A program made the translations under genes and the position numbers. Shown here one piece after another: positions 9,970 to 20,119 of a DNA stretch of 64,000 nt. Source of the DNA: Variovorax paradoxus (GTDB lineage: Bacteria > Pseudomonadota > Gammaproteobacteria > Burkholderiales > Burkholderiaceae_C); NCBI RefSeq assembly GCF_030815855.1, contig NZ_JAUSXG010000001.1, forward strand, positions 1,302,001 through 1,366,000, read 5' to 3'. Each line of letters starts with the position of its first letter. Position 1 is the first letter of the stretch. The notes beneath the pieces were generated by a model. The model had not been told where the DNA came from. It did not search any database and saw only the letters and a list, made by a program, of their open reading frames with translations.

Positions 9970-11091
9970 ATGCAACGCCGACGCCTTGTTCTTGCGACCG
10001 CCGCTTGCGCGGTGAGCGGCGCTGCGCGCGCGCAGCATGCGGCCACGCACGACACGTTGCCGGCGGCGCCTTCGTCGAAGGAGCCGTATGCGCGGCTGCA
10101 AGGCGGCGTGCCGCATCACATGACGCCCGAGCAGGAGGCCCAACGCGTGACGGACAGCCCCGCGCCGGCCGGGCCTGCCGGACGCTGGATGCCGCGCGCG
10201 GCCTTGCCGATTCCGCGCAGCGAGATGGCCTGGGCCACGGCGGCACAAGGCCGCATGCACGTGGTCGGCGGTTACGGCGAAGGCGCGGTGAACCGCGACT
10301 ACCACCACATCTACGACCCCGTGGCCGACCGCTGGCTCGATGGTGCGCCGCTGCCGCGCGGTGCCAATCACGTCGCGGTGGCGGCCGACGAAGGCCGCGT
10401 CTATGCACTCGGCGGCTTCGTCGAACAGAACCGCCGCTCCGACACCAACGCCTACGTCTACGAAATAGCCGCCAACCGCTGGACCGCCATCGCGCCGTTA
10501 CCTCGCCCGCGCGGTGCCGCGGCCGCCGTGATGCTCGATGGGCAGCTGCACCTGATCGGCGGCGCTTCCGAGCCCGCGGCCGAGCGTGCGAGCGTGGGCT
10601 GGCACGAGGTCTACGACCCGAAGGCCGACCGCTGGACCACGCGCAAGCCGCTGCCCGGCGCACGCGACCATGTCGGCTGCGTGGCGCACAGCGGCCAGAT
10701 CCACGTGATCGGCGGGCGCTTCAACACCTTCGAATACAACACCGACCTGCACCACGTCTACCTGCCCGCGCGCGACACATGGGAGTTGCGCTCGCCGCTG
10801 CCCACCGCGCGATCGGGCCACGGCCTCGTGGTCTATCGCGGCCGCCTTTTCGCCATGGGCGGAGAGGGCGGTTTCCTGGTGGGCGGCGTGCCGCGCCAAG
10901 CCAAGGTGTTCGGCCAGATGGAAAGCTACGACCCCGCGGCCGACGCCTGGCAACGGCATGCACCGATGACCACGCCGCGCCATGCCGTCGGTGCCGCTGT
11001 GATCGGCGATTGGATCTACGTGGCCGGCGGCGGCGCGGTGCTCGGCGGCTCCGTGCAGTCCGCGGTGCACGAGGCTTTCACATTGGGCTGA
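9970..11091 (+). CDS. secreted Kelch-repeat protein
   Basis: A 373-aa exported protein with five or six Kelch repeats forming a beta-propeller. Repeats are recognisable by [45 protein letters not shown] and YVAGGGAV, each followed by a Y-D/LP-x-W element. I chose the ATG at 9970 because AAGGAG lies 7 nt upstream; a second ATG at 9955 is in frame. The N-terminus [21 protein letters not shown] is a signal peptide with twin arginines, though the Tat consensus is weak. Ligand and role are unknown. It lies between the transglycosylase gene and parC on the same strand. Confidence 0.85.
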   Translation: MQRRRLVLATAACAVSGAARAQHAATHDTLPAAPSSKEPYARLQGGVPHHMTPEQEAQRVTDSPAPAGPAGRWMPRAALPIPRSEMAWATAAQGRMHVVGGYGEGAVNRDYHHIYDPVADRWLDGAPLPRGANHVAVAADEGRVYALGGFVEQNRRSDTNAYVYEIAANRWTAIAPLPRPRGAAAAVMLDGQLHLIGGASEPAAERASVGWHEVYDPKADRWTTRKPLPGARDHVGCVAHSGQIHVIGGRFNTFEYNTDLHHVYLPARDTWELRSPLPTARSGHGLVVYRGRLFAMGGEGGFLVGGVPRQAKVFGQMESYDPAADAWQRHAPMTTPRHAVGAAVIGDWIYVAGGGAVLGGSVQSAVHEAFTLG

Positions 11092-11137
11092 GCGCGCAGG
11101 CGCTCGGCCCCCGACTGTTTCTCTTTCTCTCTTCTCC

Positions 11138-13534
11138 ATGGACGACTCCCAACCTCCGCTCGACCTTGCAGGCCCCACCGACGGCGACACCACCCTCACG
11201 CTGGCCGACTACGCACAGACCGCCTATCTCGAATACGCGCTCAGCGTGGTCAAGGGCCGTGCACTGCCCGACGTGTCCGACGGCCAGAAGCCGGTGCAGC
11301 GGCGCATCCTCTATTCGATGTCGCGCATGGGCCTGGGCTTCGGTGGCACCAACGGCACCGTAGGCGCCAAGCCCGTTAAGAGCGCACGCGTGGTCGGCGA
11401 TGTGCTCGGCCGCTTCCATCCGCACAGCGACCAGGCCGCCTACGACGCGCTGGTGCGCATGGCGCAAGACTTTTCGCAGCGCTATCCGCTGGTCGACGGC
11501 CAGGGCAACTTCGGCAGCCGCGACGGCGACGGTGCCGCGGCCATGCGCTACACCGAGGCGCGCCTGGCCCGCATCACCAGCCTGCTGCTCGACGAGATCG
11601 ACGAAGGCACGGTCGACTTCATTCCCAACTACGACGGCAGCACCGAAGAGCCGCGCCTGCTGCCCGCTCGGCTGCCGTTCACGCTGCTCAACGGCGCAAG
11701 CGGCATCGCGGTCGGCCTCGCTACCGAGATCCCAAGCCACAACCTGCGTGAGATTGCCGATGCCTGCGTGGCGCTGATCAAGTCGAACGGCAAGCTCAGC
11801 GAAGAGGAGCTGCTGCAGATCGTGCCCGGCCCCGACTATCCGGGCGGCGCGCAGATCATCAGCGGCCCGGCCGACATTGCCGACGCCTATCGCACCGGCC
11901 GCGGCTCGCTGAAGGTGCGCGCGCGCTGGAAGATCGAAGACCTGGCGCGCGGCCAGTGGCAGCTCGTGGTCAACGAACTGCCACCCGGCGTCAGCACGCA
12001 GAAGGTGCTCGAGGAAATCGAGGAAATCACCAACCCGAAGGTCAAGGCCGGCAAGAAGGCCCTGAGCGCCGACCAGACCCAGCTGAAGGCCGCGATGCTG
12101 TCGGTGCTCGACGTGGTGCGCGACGAATCCAGCAAGGACGCCGCGGTGCGCCTGGTGTTCGAGCCCAAGACCTCGCGCATCAGCCAGGAAGAATTCATCA
12201 CCACGCTGCTTGCGCAGACCTCGCTCGAGACCTCGTCGCCGATCAACCTCACGATGGTGGGCATCGACGGCAAGCCGACGCAGAAGTCGCTGCGCCAGAT
12301 GCTCAACGAGTGGATCGCGTTCCGCGAGATCACCGTCGAGAAGCGCTCGCGGCATCGGCTCAACAAGGTGCTCGAGCGCATTCACATCCTCGAGGGCCGG
12401 CAGCTGGTGCTGCTCAACATCGACGAGGTGATTGCGATCATCCGCGCGGCGGAAGATCCGAAGGCCGCGCTCATTGCGCGCTTCAATCTCAGCGAGCGCC
12501 AGGCCGAAGACATTCTCGAAATTCGTCTGCGCCAACTCGCGCGGCTCGAGGCCATCAAGATCGAGCAGGAGCTCAAGGACCTGCGCGAAGAGCAGAAAAA
12601 GCTCGAAGACATCCTCGGCAGTCCGACCGCATTGCGCCGCCTGCTGGTGAAAGAAATAGAAGCCGACGCCAAGACCTTCGAAGACCCGCGCCGCACGCTG
12701 ATCCAGGCCGAGAAGCGCGCCGTGGCCGAAGTGAAGGTGGTCGACGAGCCCGTCACCGTCATCGTTTCGCAGAAGGGCTGGGTCCGTGCGCAGAAGGGGT
12801 GGGCCAGCGAGAAGAATGGCACCAACGGATCGGCCACGCCCGAATACAGCTTCAAGTCCGGCGACGCGCTCTACGGCGCCTTCGAGTGCCGCAGCGTCGA
12901 CACGCTGCTGGTCTTCGGCAGCGCCAAGGACAAGACTGTGCGCGTCTACACCGTGCCCGTGGCATCGTTGCCCGGCGCGCGCGGCGACGGCCAGCCCGTC
13001 ACCACGCTCATCGAACTCGATGCCGGCACGCACGTCACGCATTTCTTCGCAGGCCCCGCAGGCGCGAGCGTGCTGCTGGCCAACACCGGCGGCTACGGCT
13101 TCATTGCCACGGTCGAGAACATGATGTCGCGCCAGCGCGGCGGCAAGGCTTTCATCGACGTGGGCGAGGGCGAACAGCTCTGCCGTCCCTCGCTGGTGGG
13201 CGGTGCGAGCGGCGCCGAGCCGATGCCCGCCGCCACGCACGTGGCCTGCGCCTCCACCGGCGGCCGCATCCTGACCTTCGACATCGCTGAGCTCAAGAGC
13301 CTGCCGAAGGGTGGCCGCGGTCTCACGCTGATCGATCTCGACGCCAAGGACACGCTCGCAGGCGCCGCCGCCTACACGCGCAGCGTGAAGATCGAAGGCA
13401 TTGGCCGCGGCGGCAAGGAGCGCGACGAAACCCTGGAGATCCGCACGCTCAACAACGCGCGCGGCAGCCGTGCGCGCAAGGGCAAGGCGGCCGATCTCGG
13501 CTTCAAGCCGACGAGCATCGTGCGGGTTCTGTGA
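11138..13534 (+). CDS. parC: DNA topoisomerase IV subunit A
   Basis: ParC is the DNA-cleaving subunit partnering ParE. The 798-aa protein has the winged-helix/tower region with catalytic Tyr138 in [10 protein letters not shown] preceded by the [12 protein letters not shown] loop, coiled-coil residues (about 440-500) and a C-terminal beta-pinwheel of degenerate repeats without the GyrA box, which separates it from GyrA. In the quinolone-contact helix the sequence reads [13 protein letters not shown]: the positions corresponding to E. coli Gly78, Ser80 and Glu84 are Ser, Gln and Asp. It lies 46 nt after the Kelch gene and overlaps the next small gene by one base. Confidence 0.95.
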   Translation: MDDSQPPLDLAGPTDGDTTLTLADYAQTAYLEYALSVVKGRALPDVSDGQKPVQRRILYSMSRMGLGFGGTNGTVGAKPVKSARVVGDVLGRFHPHSDQAAYDALVRMAQDFSQRYPLVDGQGNFGSRDGDGAAAMRYTEARLARITSLLLDEIDEGTVDFIPNYDGSTEEPRLLPARLPFTLLNGASGIAVGLATEIPSHNLREIADACVALIKSNGKLSEEELLQIVPGPDYPGGAQIISGPADIADAYRTGRGSLKVRARWKIEDLARGQWQLVVNELPPGVSTQKVLEEIEEITNPKVKAGKKALSADQTQLKAAMLSVLDVVRDESSKDAAVRLVFEPKTSRISQEEFITTLLAQTSLETSSPINLTMVGIDGKPTQKSLRQMLNEWIAFREITVEKRSRHRLNKVLERIHILEGRQLVLLNIDEVIAIIRAAEDPKAALIARFNLSERQAEDILEIRLRQLARLEAIKIEQELKDLREEQKKLEDILGSPTALRRLLVKEIEADAKTFEDPRRTLIQAEKRAVAEVKVVDEPVTVIVSQKGWVRAQKGWASEKNGTNGSATPEYSFKSGDALYGAFECRSVDTLLVFGSAKDKTVRVYTVPVASLPGARGDGQPVTTLIELDAGTHVTHFFAGPAGASVLLANTGGYGFIATVENMMSRQRGGKAFIDVGEGEQLCRPSLVGGASGAEPMPAATHVACASTGGRILTFDIAELKSLPKGGRGLTLIDLDAKDTLAGAAAYTRSVKIEGIGRGGKERDETLEIRTLNNARGSRARKGKAADLGFKPTSIVRVL

Positions 13535-13722
13535 TGGGCGGCATCGACATCAGTGTCATCGGCCTCGCCATCGCGGTGGTCACGGGGATTGGCAGTTTCT
13601 GGTTCGGCCGCCGCATGCGCCTGAAGCGCGGGGCCAAGCAGCGCGAGAAGGACCGCATCGCGGCGCAAGCCAACGAAACCCGGCAGCAGCGCCGGGCTCG
13701 GGAGCGCAAGGAGCGCGGCTAA
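13534..13722 (+). CDS. 62-residue membrane-anchored basic protein
   Basis: The ATG at 13534 shares its first base with the parC stop (TGATG), so translation is probably coupled. The peptide starts [25 protein letters not shown], a single N-terminal hydrophobic helix. It then becomes strongly basic and helical (RRMRLKRGAKQREKDR, ending RARERKERG), consistent with a single-pass protein whose Arg/Lys-rich tail faces the cytoplasm. No family is recognised. The hydrophobic and charge layout and the overlap with parC argue that it is real. Confidence 0.65.
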   Translation: MGGIDISVIGLAIAVVTGIGSFWFGRRMRLKRGAKQREKDRIAAQANETRQQRRARERKERG

Positions 13723-13745
13723 GTAAGCCCTGTGGCAGACGCCGG

Positions 13746-14876
13746 CTAATGCAGGCCCTGCCACCAGCGCTCGTTGGTGCGCGCCTTTCCTATCGTCAGC
13801 ACTTCGCCGATCACCGGGGTCGCCAGCTCGATCTTCTTCGCCTGCGTCAAATCGGCGATGCGGTCCAGCGGATCGTGCCAGGTGTGGAAGGCCAGATCGA
13901 AGGTGCTGTTGTGCACCGAATAGAGCACCTTGCCGCGCAGGTCTTCGAAGGCCTGCACGCTTTGCTCGGGCGTCATGTGCACGCCGGGCCAGTAGGGGTC
14001 GTAGGCGCCGTTTTCCATCAGTGCCAGGTCGAAGCCGCCGAAGCGCTCGCCGATCTGCTTGAAGCCTGGAAAGTAGCCCGAATCCCCGCTGTAGAAAATG
14101 CGCTGGTCGCCGCTTTGCACCACCCATGAGGCCCACAGCGTGCGGTCCCGGTCGGTCAGCGTGCGGCCCGAGAAGTGCTGCGCTGGCGTGGCGGTGAGCT
14201 TCACGCCGTCGTGTTCGCCGCCTTGCCACCAGTCGAGTTCGGTCACGCGCTCGGCGGGCACGCCCATGGCGACCAGCCGCGCACGCACGCCGAGCGGCAC
14301 GAAGTAGCGCTGCACGCGCTGCGCGAGGTACTCGATGGTGGCCACGTCCAGGTGGTCGTAGTGGTCGTGCGAGAGGATCAGGCCTTCGATGGGCGGCAAC
14401 TGCTCGAGCGCGAGCGGCGGCTTGTGAAAGCGCTTGGGGCCCACCCAGGTGAACGGCGATGCGCGCTCGCTGAACACGGGATCGATGAGCCAGTATTTGC
14501 CTTGCAGCTTGAGCAGGTGCGACGAATGGCCGAGCCGCACCACGTGGTTCGCCTTGGGATCGAGCGCCTCCAGTTCGGCGGTGCTCTGCATGTGCACGGG
14601 AATCGGATCGACCGGCACGGTCTCGACCTTGCTGCCCACGATGAAGCGCGACCAGATCCGCCAAGCGCTGGCGGAAGGCAGGACTTCCGGGTTCGGCAGA
14701 TTCTGGAAGCCGCAGCCCTTGAACTGCGGCGATGCGTCGTAGCGTGCCTCGCACCCGCTGCTGCTCACGCAGCCGGCGAGCAATGCGCAGCTTGCCGCAA
14801 AGAGCGAAGTGCCATAGAGGCGAAGGCGGCTCAAGCGGTGCGTTGGAGAGAGCAGGGGGCGGGCAACGTCGTTCAT
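13746..14876 (-). CDS. MBL-fold lipoprotein, NAPE-PLD/UlaG-like hydrolase
   Basis: A 376-aa lipoprotein of the beta-lactamase-like superfamily. The start at 14876 gives MNDVARPLL... and a signal ending in the lipobox LLAGC; upstream extension would add about 70 unlikely residues. The MBL motif reads LSHDHYDHLD, with downstream FYSGDSGYFPGF and VHNSTFDLAFHTW motifs. This pattern is shared by bacterial proteins related to N-acyl-phosphatidylethanolamine phospholipase D and UlaG-type lactonases. That points to an envelope-located phosphodiesterase or lactonase; the substrate is not determinable. Transcribed divergently from the alpha/beta hydrolase gene across 199 bp with no other recognisable feature. 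Confidence 0.82.
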   Translation of the reverse strand: MNDVARPLLSPTHRLSRLRLYGTSLFAASCALLAGCVSSSGCEARYDASPQFKGCGFQNLPNPEVLPSASAWRIWSRFIVGSKVETVPVDPIPVHMQSTAELEALDPKANHVVRLGHSSHLLKLQGKYWLIDPVFSERASPFTWVGPKRFHKPPLALEQLPPIEGLILSHDHYDHLDVATIEYLAQRVQRYFVPLGVRARLVAMGVPAERVTELDWWQGGEHDGVKLTATPAQHFSGRTLTDRDRTLWASWVVQSGDQRIFYSGDSGYFPGFKQIGERFGGFDLALMENGAYDPYWPGVHMTPEQSVQAFEDLRGKVLYSVHNSTFDLAFHTWHDPLDRIADLTQAKKIELATPVIGEVLTIGKARTNERWWQGLH

Positions 14877-15075
14877 GGATGCGGATGTTCGGGGTGTTTG
14901 CGGCGCGAGCTTAGCCGCGGCTTCGTTGCCAATGGTTTCAACGGCAGAAACATTCGGCGCAAAGGGACTTTGCCGCGCCGCCCGTCGTATGCCATGCGAT
15001 CTATGGTCGGTGGCGGCGGCGCGCGGCACACTGAAAAGCGCCGGACCCGCGGCCTTAGAGAAGGCGACACCCACC

Positions 15076-16668
15076 ATGAGCAGCAACCGCTATCCCATCA
15101 TCTACGTGCGCGGCTATGCCATGACCGAAGCCGAGCGCGACGACACGGCGGCCGATCCGTTCTGCGGCTTCAATGTCGGCTCCACCGTGTACCGCGCCAC
15201 CGTCAAGAAGGAGGCGCCGGCGCAGAAGTTCGTCTTCGAATCCCCGGTGGTGCGGCTCCTGGCCGACTTCCAGTACCAGAGCGTCTACCAGAACGGCCTG
15301 GACATTCTCGACAACGACTGGAAGCCCTCGCCCGACGAAACGGGAAAAGACGTGGACGGCATTCCGGCGGCTTCCATCGTCATCTACCGCTACTACGACA
15401 GCGGCTCGGAACTGCTCGGCGACGGCAAGTCGCGCGACGTGAAGATCTACGCGCAGGGCCTCGGCAAGCTGATCCTGCGCGTGCGCGACCTGGTCGCTCT
15501 GCGCGAGGGCGCCGCGTTCTCGTCGGCGGACTTTCGCTGCTACCTGGTGGCGCATTCGATGGGTGGGCTGGTCGTGCGGGCCTTCCTGCAGAACCCCACG
15601 CTCGGCGAGGCGGCCGCGCGCGCCTGTGTCGACAAGGTGTTCACCTATGCCACACCGCACAACGGCATCGACATGGGAGGCGTCAACGTGCCGGGCTGGC
15701 TCACGGCAAACGAGATGAACACCTTCAACCGCGAAAGGATGTCGGAGTTTCTGGACACGGCACCGGTCGATGGCCGCATGGACTACCTGCCCGCGGCGGC
15801 GTTTCCGGCCGAGCGCTTCTTCTGCATGGTGGGCTCGAACCGCGGCGACTATGAGGCTGCCAAGGGCCTGTCGCGCATGTTCGCGGGCCACGGCAGCGAC
15901 GGGCTGGTGCGCATCGAGAACGCCTCGCTGTGGTCCATCGACGAGGCGAAGCGCAGCAAGCCCGTGGCCACCGCCTACGCCTTTCGGTCGCACTCGGGCT
16001 ACTTCGGAATCGTCAATTCCGAGGAGGCGTACCAGAACCTCGTGCGCTTCCTGTTCGGCGACGTGCGCGTCGATCTCTGGTTCGATGTCGACGGCGTCAC
16101 CTTGCCGCCCGACCTGCCCAAGGACGCCGATGTCGATGCGCTCTACCAGATCGAACTGCTCGCCGCGCCGCGCGGCAAGCGCTGGTACCTGAGCCGGCGC
16201 GTGGCCGAGGAAGATTCGCCGGCTTGCCGCACGCACAAGGAGCTGACCGATCCCGAAAGGCTCGAGCGCCGTTCTGTCTATCTCTCGACCGTGTTCCTTG
16301 CCAACAAGGCACGCGTGAAGCAGGACCGGCCGACGCTGGCCTACGCCATGACCTTGGGCGTGCGCGTGCCCGACTACCAGGTCAACAAGAAGTTCTGGCT
16401 CGACGGCCACTACGAGGGCAGTTCGCTGTTCCGCGACACCCTCGTCATCGAGCTTGCGCCGCCCCGGGCTGACGACCCCGCGCAGAACTGGAACGTCAAC
16501 TACGGCTGGCAGACCGACACCGCGGGCAAGGCCTCGCTGCCGATGAGTTCGACGCAACTGGCCAACGGCAAGCAGCAGTTCATCGTGCCGCTTTCGAGCC
16601 TGGGCGCGGCAGCGGCGGCACCGGGCATCAGCGGCAAGGTGCGGCTCGAGGTGAGCGCCTGGAACTGA
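15076..16668 (+). CDS. alpha/beta-hydrolase-fold lipase-like protein (530 aa)
   Basis: A cytoplasmic-looking hydrolase (no signal peptide) starting MSSNRYPIIYVRGYAM. The opening strand PIIYVRGYA and the nucleophile elbow VAHSMGG, with Ser161, mark an alpha/beta hydrolase with a lipase-type GxSxG variant. FTYATPHNGID follows, as in PGAP1/lipase-like esterases. A candidate catalytic His lies in AFRSHSGYFG near residue 300. The C-terminal ~200 residues form a beta-rich domain with no match I can name. The length exceeds typical lipases. The substrate is unknown. Confidence 0.75.
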   Translation: MSSNRYPIIYVRGYAMTEAERDDTAADPFCGFNVGSTVYRATVKKEAPAQKFVFESPVVRLLADFQYQSVYQNGLDILDNDWKPSPDETGKDVDGIPAASIVIYRYYDSGSELLGDGKSRDVKIYAQGLGKLILRVRDLVALREGAAFSSADFRCYLVAHSMGGLVVRAFLQNPTLGEAAARACVDKVFTYATPHNGIDMGGVNVPGWLTANEMNTFNRERMSEFLDTAPVDGRMDYLPAAAFPAERFFCMVGSNRGDYEAAKGLSRMFAGHGSDGLVRIENASLWSIDEAKRSKPVATAYAFRSHSGYFGIVNSEEAYQNLVRFLFGDVRVDLWFDVDGVTLPPDLPKDADVDALYQIELLAAPRGKRWYLSRRVAEEDSPACRTHKELTDPERLERRSVYLSTVFLANKARVKQDRPTLAYAMTLGVRVPDYQVNKKFWLDGHYEGSSLFRDTLVIELAPPRADDPAQNWNVNYGWQTDTAGKASLPMSSTQLANGKQQFIVPLSSLGAAAAAPGISGKVRLEVSAWN

Positions 16669-16733
16669 GGCTGAAACCAGGCGGGCTCCGGCGTCATACT
16701 CGGATGGTTCAAGGCTCTGCTTTTCCATCCATC

Positions 16734-17270
16734 ATGAAAACCGCCGTTCTCATCATCGACATGCAGCGTGGCCTCTATGACGACCCGCCGCGCCCTCACG
16801 AAGCCGCCGAGGTCGCGCAGCGGGTCAATGCCCTGACCGAGCGCGCCCGTGCCGCGGGCGTGCCGGTGGCCTTCATCCAGCACGAGAACGCCATCGACCT
16901 GGAATTCGACTCCGAACGCTGGCAACTTGCCGATGCGTTGCGCGTGGATGCGAGCGATACGAAGATCCGCAAGACCGCCTCCGACTCGTTCCTGCGCACG
17001 CCGCTCGAAGCGTGGCTGACCGGCCACGCGGTGCAGCGCGTGGTGATCTGCGGCTATTCATCGGAGTTCTGCGTGGACAGCACCGTGCGGCGTGCCGCCG
17101 CGCTGGGCTACGAGGTCGTGCTTGCGGCCGATGCGCACACTTCGCATGACAAGCCGCACGCCACCGGCGCCTTCATTCGTGCGCACCACAATGCCACGCT
17201 GTCGGACATCACGAGCTTCGATGTGCCGATCCGCGCGGTGCCCAGCGCAGAGATCGCGTTCGGCGACTGA
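16734..17270 (+). CDS. isochorismatase-family cysteine hydrolase
   Basis: A 178-aa protein with the complete cysteine-hydrolase triad of this family: Asp9 in LIIDMQRG, Lys80 in KIRKTASDSF, and the nucleophile Cys113 in SSEFCVDSTVRRA. Relatives hydrolyse amides such as nicotinamide, ureidoacrylate or N-carbamoyl compounds; the substrate cannot be assigned here. The ATG at 16734 starts directly at the first beta strand, as is usual for the family. It follows the alpha/beta hydrolase gene by 65 nt on the same strand and ends ten nt before a convergent phosphoesterase gene. Confidence 0.88.
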   Translation: MKTAVLIIDMQRGLYDDPPRPHEAAEVAQRVNALTERARAAGVPVAFIQHENAIDLEFDSERWQLADALRVDASDTKIRKTASDSFLRTPLEAWLTGHAVQRVVICGYSSEFCVDSTVRRAAALGYEVVLAADAHTSHDKPHATGAFIRAHHNATLSDITSFDVPIRAVPSAEIAFGD

Positions 17271-17280
17271 CGCCAGAACG

Positions 17281-18018
17281 CTAGGGCATGCGCCCGGTCG
17301 CCAGGGCATGAGCCCAGTCCGGCCGTCCGTTCTGAAGCGCCAGTGCCGCCATGGCCGCGTGGTCGTAGGGCACCGCAATCAGCCGGGAGGACCATCCGCT
17401 TTCGTGCCGCTCCACGATGGCATAGCGCGCGTTCGGCGAGCCGGTTTCCACGGCGTGCGGGTACGGATGAATGTCGTCGTAAGCCGGCAGGCCCACGCTG
17501 CCCGGATTGACGATCAACTGCCCGCCGGATGCATGCGCCACGCGCGGTACATGGGTGTGCCCGCAGGCGATCAGCTGCGCATCGACGTTGCCGAGGCGCG
17601 CATCGATTTCCGTCTGGGTGGCAGCGCGGAACACCGTGGGCTCCACGGTTTCCAAAAAGTATTCAAGGTCGCTCGCTGGCGTGCCATGGCAGAGCAGGAC
17701 TTCCGGACCGAAGCGCAAGCTGTGCCCGAGTGACGCCATCCACTCGAACTCCTTGGCACCGAGCCGGGCATGCGCGAACGCATCGGACGGGCCGCACTTT
17801 TCCGCAGGCGTTGTGAGCAGCTGGCGTTCATGGTTGCCCCCGAGATGAACCCAGTCCTGCGCCATCAGGAACTGCGCGGTCTCCAGCGGCATCAGCGGAC
17901 CGGAGAGGCTGTCGCCCAGGTTGACGATGACATCCGCGCCGCGGCGGGCAATGTCTTCGACCACGGCTTCGAGAGCGGGGAGGTTTCCGTGGATGTCGGA
18001 GACGAGGGCTATGCGCAT
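17281..18018 (-). CDS. calcineurin-like metallophosphoesterase (YfcE/MJ0936-like)
   Basis: A 245-aa two-metal phosphoesterase. Metal-binding motifs appear in order: SDIHGN (residues 7-12), NLGDSLSGP, GGNHE and CGHTHVPR, with a further His in LLCHGTP. It belongs to the small single-domain group of YfcE-like phosphodiesterases; the physiological substrate is unknown. No signal peptide. Its upstream region is occupied by a copy of the two-hairpin repeat element, whose nearer edge lies about 70 bp before the start codon, so the promoter must lie between them or within the element. Confidence 0.88.
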   Translation of the reverse strand: MRIALVSDIHGNLPALEAVVEDIARRGADVIVNLGDSLSGPLMPLETAQFLMAQDWVHLGGNHERQLLTTPAEKCGPSDAFAHARLGAKEFEWMASLGHSLRFGPEVLLCHGTPASDLEYFLETVEPTVFRAATQTEIDARLGNVDAQLIACGHTHVPRVAHASGGQLIVNPGSVGLPAYDDIHPYPHAVETGSPNARYAIVERHESGWSSRLIAVPYDHAAMAALALQNGRPDWAHALATGRMP

Positions 18019-18083
18019 TCGTGGTCTTTTCTGAGAGCTGACGAGCGCGCGATCTTAGTCCTGAGGGACTTCGTTCGTGAAGG

Positions 18084-18347
18084 CGTTCGGGGCGCGTGCA
18101 CAGGCCACCGGGTACTCCCCTCCGCGAATGTCCCCCGGCTTCGCCTCCTCCTTGATTTCGCTGCGGGGAGCACCCGATGCCCTGTGCACTGGGGCACGCT
18201 GCTGGTGTACGGCTGATCAACTCCCGCTCTTTGCAACGCTCCCGCTGATGGGGTGCCTTGCGCAGCGAAATCAAGGAGGAGGCCGCAGGCCGGGGGACAT
18301 TCGCGGAACAAGGTACCCCGTCGGCGGGAGCGCCGCCCCGAACAGCG
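18084..18347. repeat. two-hairpin dispersed repeat, copy A
   Basis: Fills the 342-bp gap between the phosphoesterase and CorA-like genes. Hairpin 1 spans 18096-18189 (outer arms GTGCACAGG and CCTGTGCAC) with a TTCG tip. Hairpin 2 spans 18237-18332 (outer arms CGCTCCCG and CGGGAGCG) with a GGCC-GCA-GGCC tip. They are separated by 47 nt. The same core, TCCGCGAATGTCCCCCGG and its complement, is in both arms. Near-copies exist at 43437-43690 (same orientation) and 56098-56350 (reversed). Short flanking sequences are inverted (TTCGGGGCGC at left, GCCCCGAACA at right). No gene seen inside. Confidence 0.9.
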
Positions 18348-18360
18348 CACCCACGCAAGA

Positions 18361-20082
18361 TCAATCAGCCCCAGATCGCCAGACCCGCGCCAAAGCACCG
18401 AGTTTTCCGCGAAACCCCAGCCGGTCGTTGGACAGCGCGTCGATGAAGTCGGACAGGCGTTGCGACTTCACCATCGTGTAGATCGTGAGCCAGGTCGTGA
18501 AGACGAACACCACGCCGAACCAGATCGCCTTGCGCCACAACGGCGCATCGGCCTCGGCCAGCAGGTTCATGCCCAGGAAGCCCGTCGTCACGGTGCCGAT
18601 CAGGCCGAACAGCGTGACCACCGTGAGTCGCACCACGGTGCTGGCCTGCCGGCGCAAGCTGTCGGCGTCCAGATAGGTGTTCATGTCGGCGATACGCGAC
18701 TTGACCTCGTCATAGAGCGGGTCGAGCCCGAGGTGCGTGGTGCACATGTGCGAGAGCGCGCGCACTTGCGCCTGCTCGGAAATCTCGTGGAACCAGTAGC
18801 GGTGCGTGAAGCGCAGAAAGCGCTCGAAGCTCGAGCGGATCGCGCGCTTGAACTGCTTGACGCTCGGCGTGCTGCGGATGTCGAGCCGCTTGAGCGCCTC
18901 CACCAGCTGGTCCGAGAACATCAAGAGCGATGCCTTCTGGAAATGCGCGATGAGGAACAGCAGGAAGTGCTGGTGCCGGAACTGCGCGAGCACACCGCGG
19001 TCGCGGCAGCAGAAGAATTCGGAGCGTGCATCGCCCACCACGATCAGCGCATGGCCGTTGCACAGGTAGCGCGTATTCGGCGCCGCGCCGGCGTCGACCC
19101 AGAAGCGGTCGTAGCAGTACTTGTGCTCGAAGTCCGCAAGGTGTTGCTCCGCGTAAGGCAAGTGGGCATGCCGGGCCGCGTCGGCCTCGGCGGCACCGGT
19201 GACGAGGCCGAGCCGGATGAAGTCGTTGCGCGAGAGGCGCTTCGGATCGTCGAGCGAGAGGTACGCCATCACGGGCATGCGGTAGTACTCGATCTGCCGG
19301 TAGCGCAGCACGCCGGGGTCGTCGGAATGGTCGCTCACCAACGGCTGCATCAGGTAAGCCCAGTGGGCAGAGATGCGCGGCGCGCGGTGCTGGGCCACGT
19401 GCGAAAGAAAAGCTTCGCGCTGCTGCGCATCCGATTGCGCGAGCACGCTGCCGTCGGCGGCCAGCCATTCGACGCTGGCCATGCAATGCAGCGCGCCGCC
19501 GTCGGCGTTCCAGCCAGCGGGGTAGGCGCGGCCGAAGCGGTAGAGCAGGTCTTGCGCCTGCGCAAGGCTCAGGTGGTCCGCGCCGACTTCGAGGTTGAGC
19601 AGCACCACGTCGATGTCGAAGAAGAAGTACAGGTCGCAATGCACCACGTCGAGCGTGATGGGTGCGTCGCCGGCCTGCGGCACCACGCGCACGGCGGCAA
19701 CGTCGTGGCGGCGAAAGATGCGCATCGGCGAATCGCCGTCGTTGCCGGTGCCTTCGCTGCTCTTGCCCTTGGAGCGGCCTTCGCCGTAGAGAAAGCGCTG
19801 CACATACGGCAGAAAGCTCACGAACTCGTTGTAGTGCCGTTCGTGAAAGCGGCCGCTGTCGCCGGTGTATTCGTCGATTTCCTCGCGCCACGGCGAGGCA
19901 TCGCCCATCTCGCGCAGCACGTGCCAAGGGCCGTGGTGCGCGGGCTTGGCATCAGGCGCCGGCATCAGCCGCAAGGGCCAGAGCAGGGCCTGCCTGAAGT
20001 GCTGCACGGCCGGCGCTGCAAGAACGCCGGTAGGAGATGCGCCTGCCTCTGCAGTCGTGTCGGCCGCGGGTGTATTCAGCAT
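18361..20082 (-). CDS. CorA-like divalent metal ion transporter, long form
   Basis: A 573-aa protein whose C-terminal end carries the CorA hallmark: two adjacent membrane helices (about 481-500 and 514-535), the first ending in the GMN signature within FLGMNLLAE. CorA-family channels carry Mg2+, Co2+ or Zn2+ as pentamers. The cytoplasmic N-terminal domain is about 470 residues, much longer than the usual ~240 and largely unfamiliar, including a strongly aromatic CDLYFFFDIDVVLL strand. That fits a long CorA-like subgroup found in beta-proteobacteria; selectivity is unknown. Transcribed divergently from the 2-ketogluconate-type operon. Confidence 0.78.
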   Translation of the reverse strand: MLNTPAADTTAEAGASPTGVLAAPAVQHFRQALLWPLRLMPAPDAKPAHHGPWHVLREMGDASPWREEIDEYTGDSGRFHERHYNEFVSFLPYVQRFLYGEGRSKGKSSEGTGNDGDSPMRIFRRHDVAAVRVVPQAGDAPITLDVVHCDLYFFFDIDVVLLNLEVGADHLSLAQAQDLLYRFGRAYPAGWNADGGALHCMASVEWLAADGSVLAQSDAQQREAFLSHVAQHRAPRISAHWAYLMQPLVSDHSDDPGVLRYRQIEYYRMPVMAYLSLDDPKRLSRNDFIRLGLVTGAAEADAARHAHLPYAEQHLADFEHKYCYDRFWVDAGAAPNTRYLCNGHALIVVGDARSEFFCCRDRGVLAQFRHQHFLLFLIAHFQKASLLMFSDQLVEALKRLDIRSTPSVKQFKRAIRSSFERFLRFTHRYWFHEISEQAQVRALSHMCTTHLGLDPLYDEVKSRIADMNTYLDADSLRRQASTVVRLTVVTLFGLIGTVTTGFLGMNLLAEADAPLWRKAIWFGVVFVFTTWLTIYTMVKSQRLSDFIDALSNDRLGFRGKLGALARVWRSGAD

Positions 20083-20119
20083 CGCGCCAGTGTAGGCAGA
20101 AGGTGCTTCGAAAAGCTGA

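Noticed and set aside
11090..11105. GAGCGC/GCGCTC stem after the Kelch gene as terminator
   Set aside because: Only six pairs and no U-tract; parC 46 nt downstream suggests read-through.
11078..13240. 720-codon open frame opposite parC
   Set aside because: Antisense shadow of a conserved gene; no start signal or protein family.
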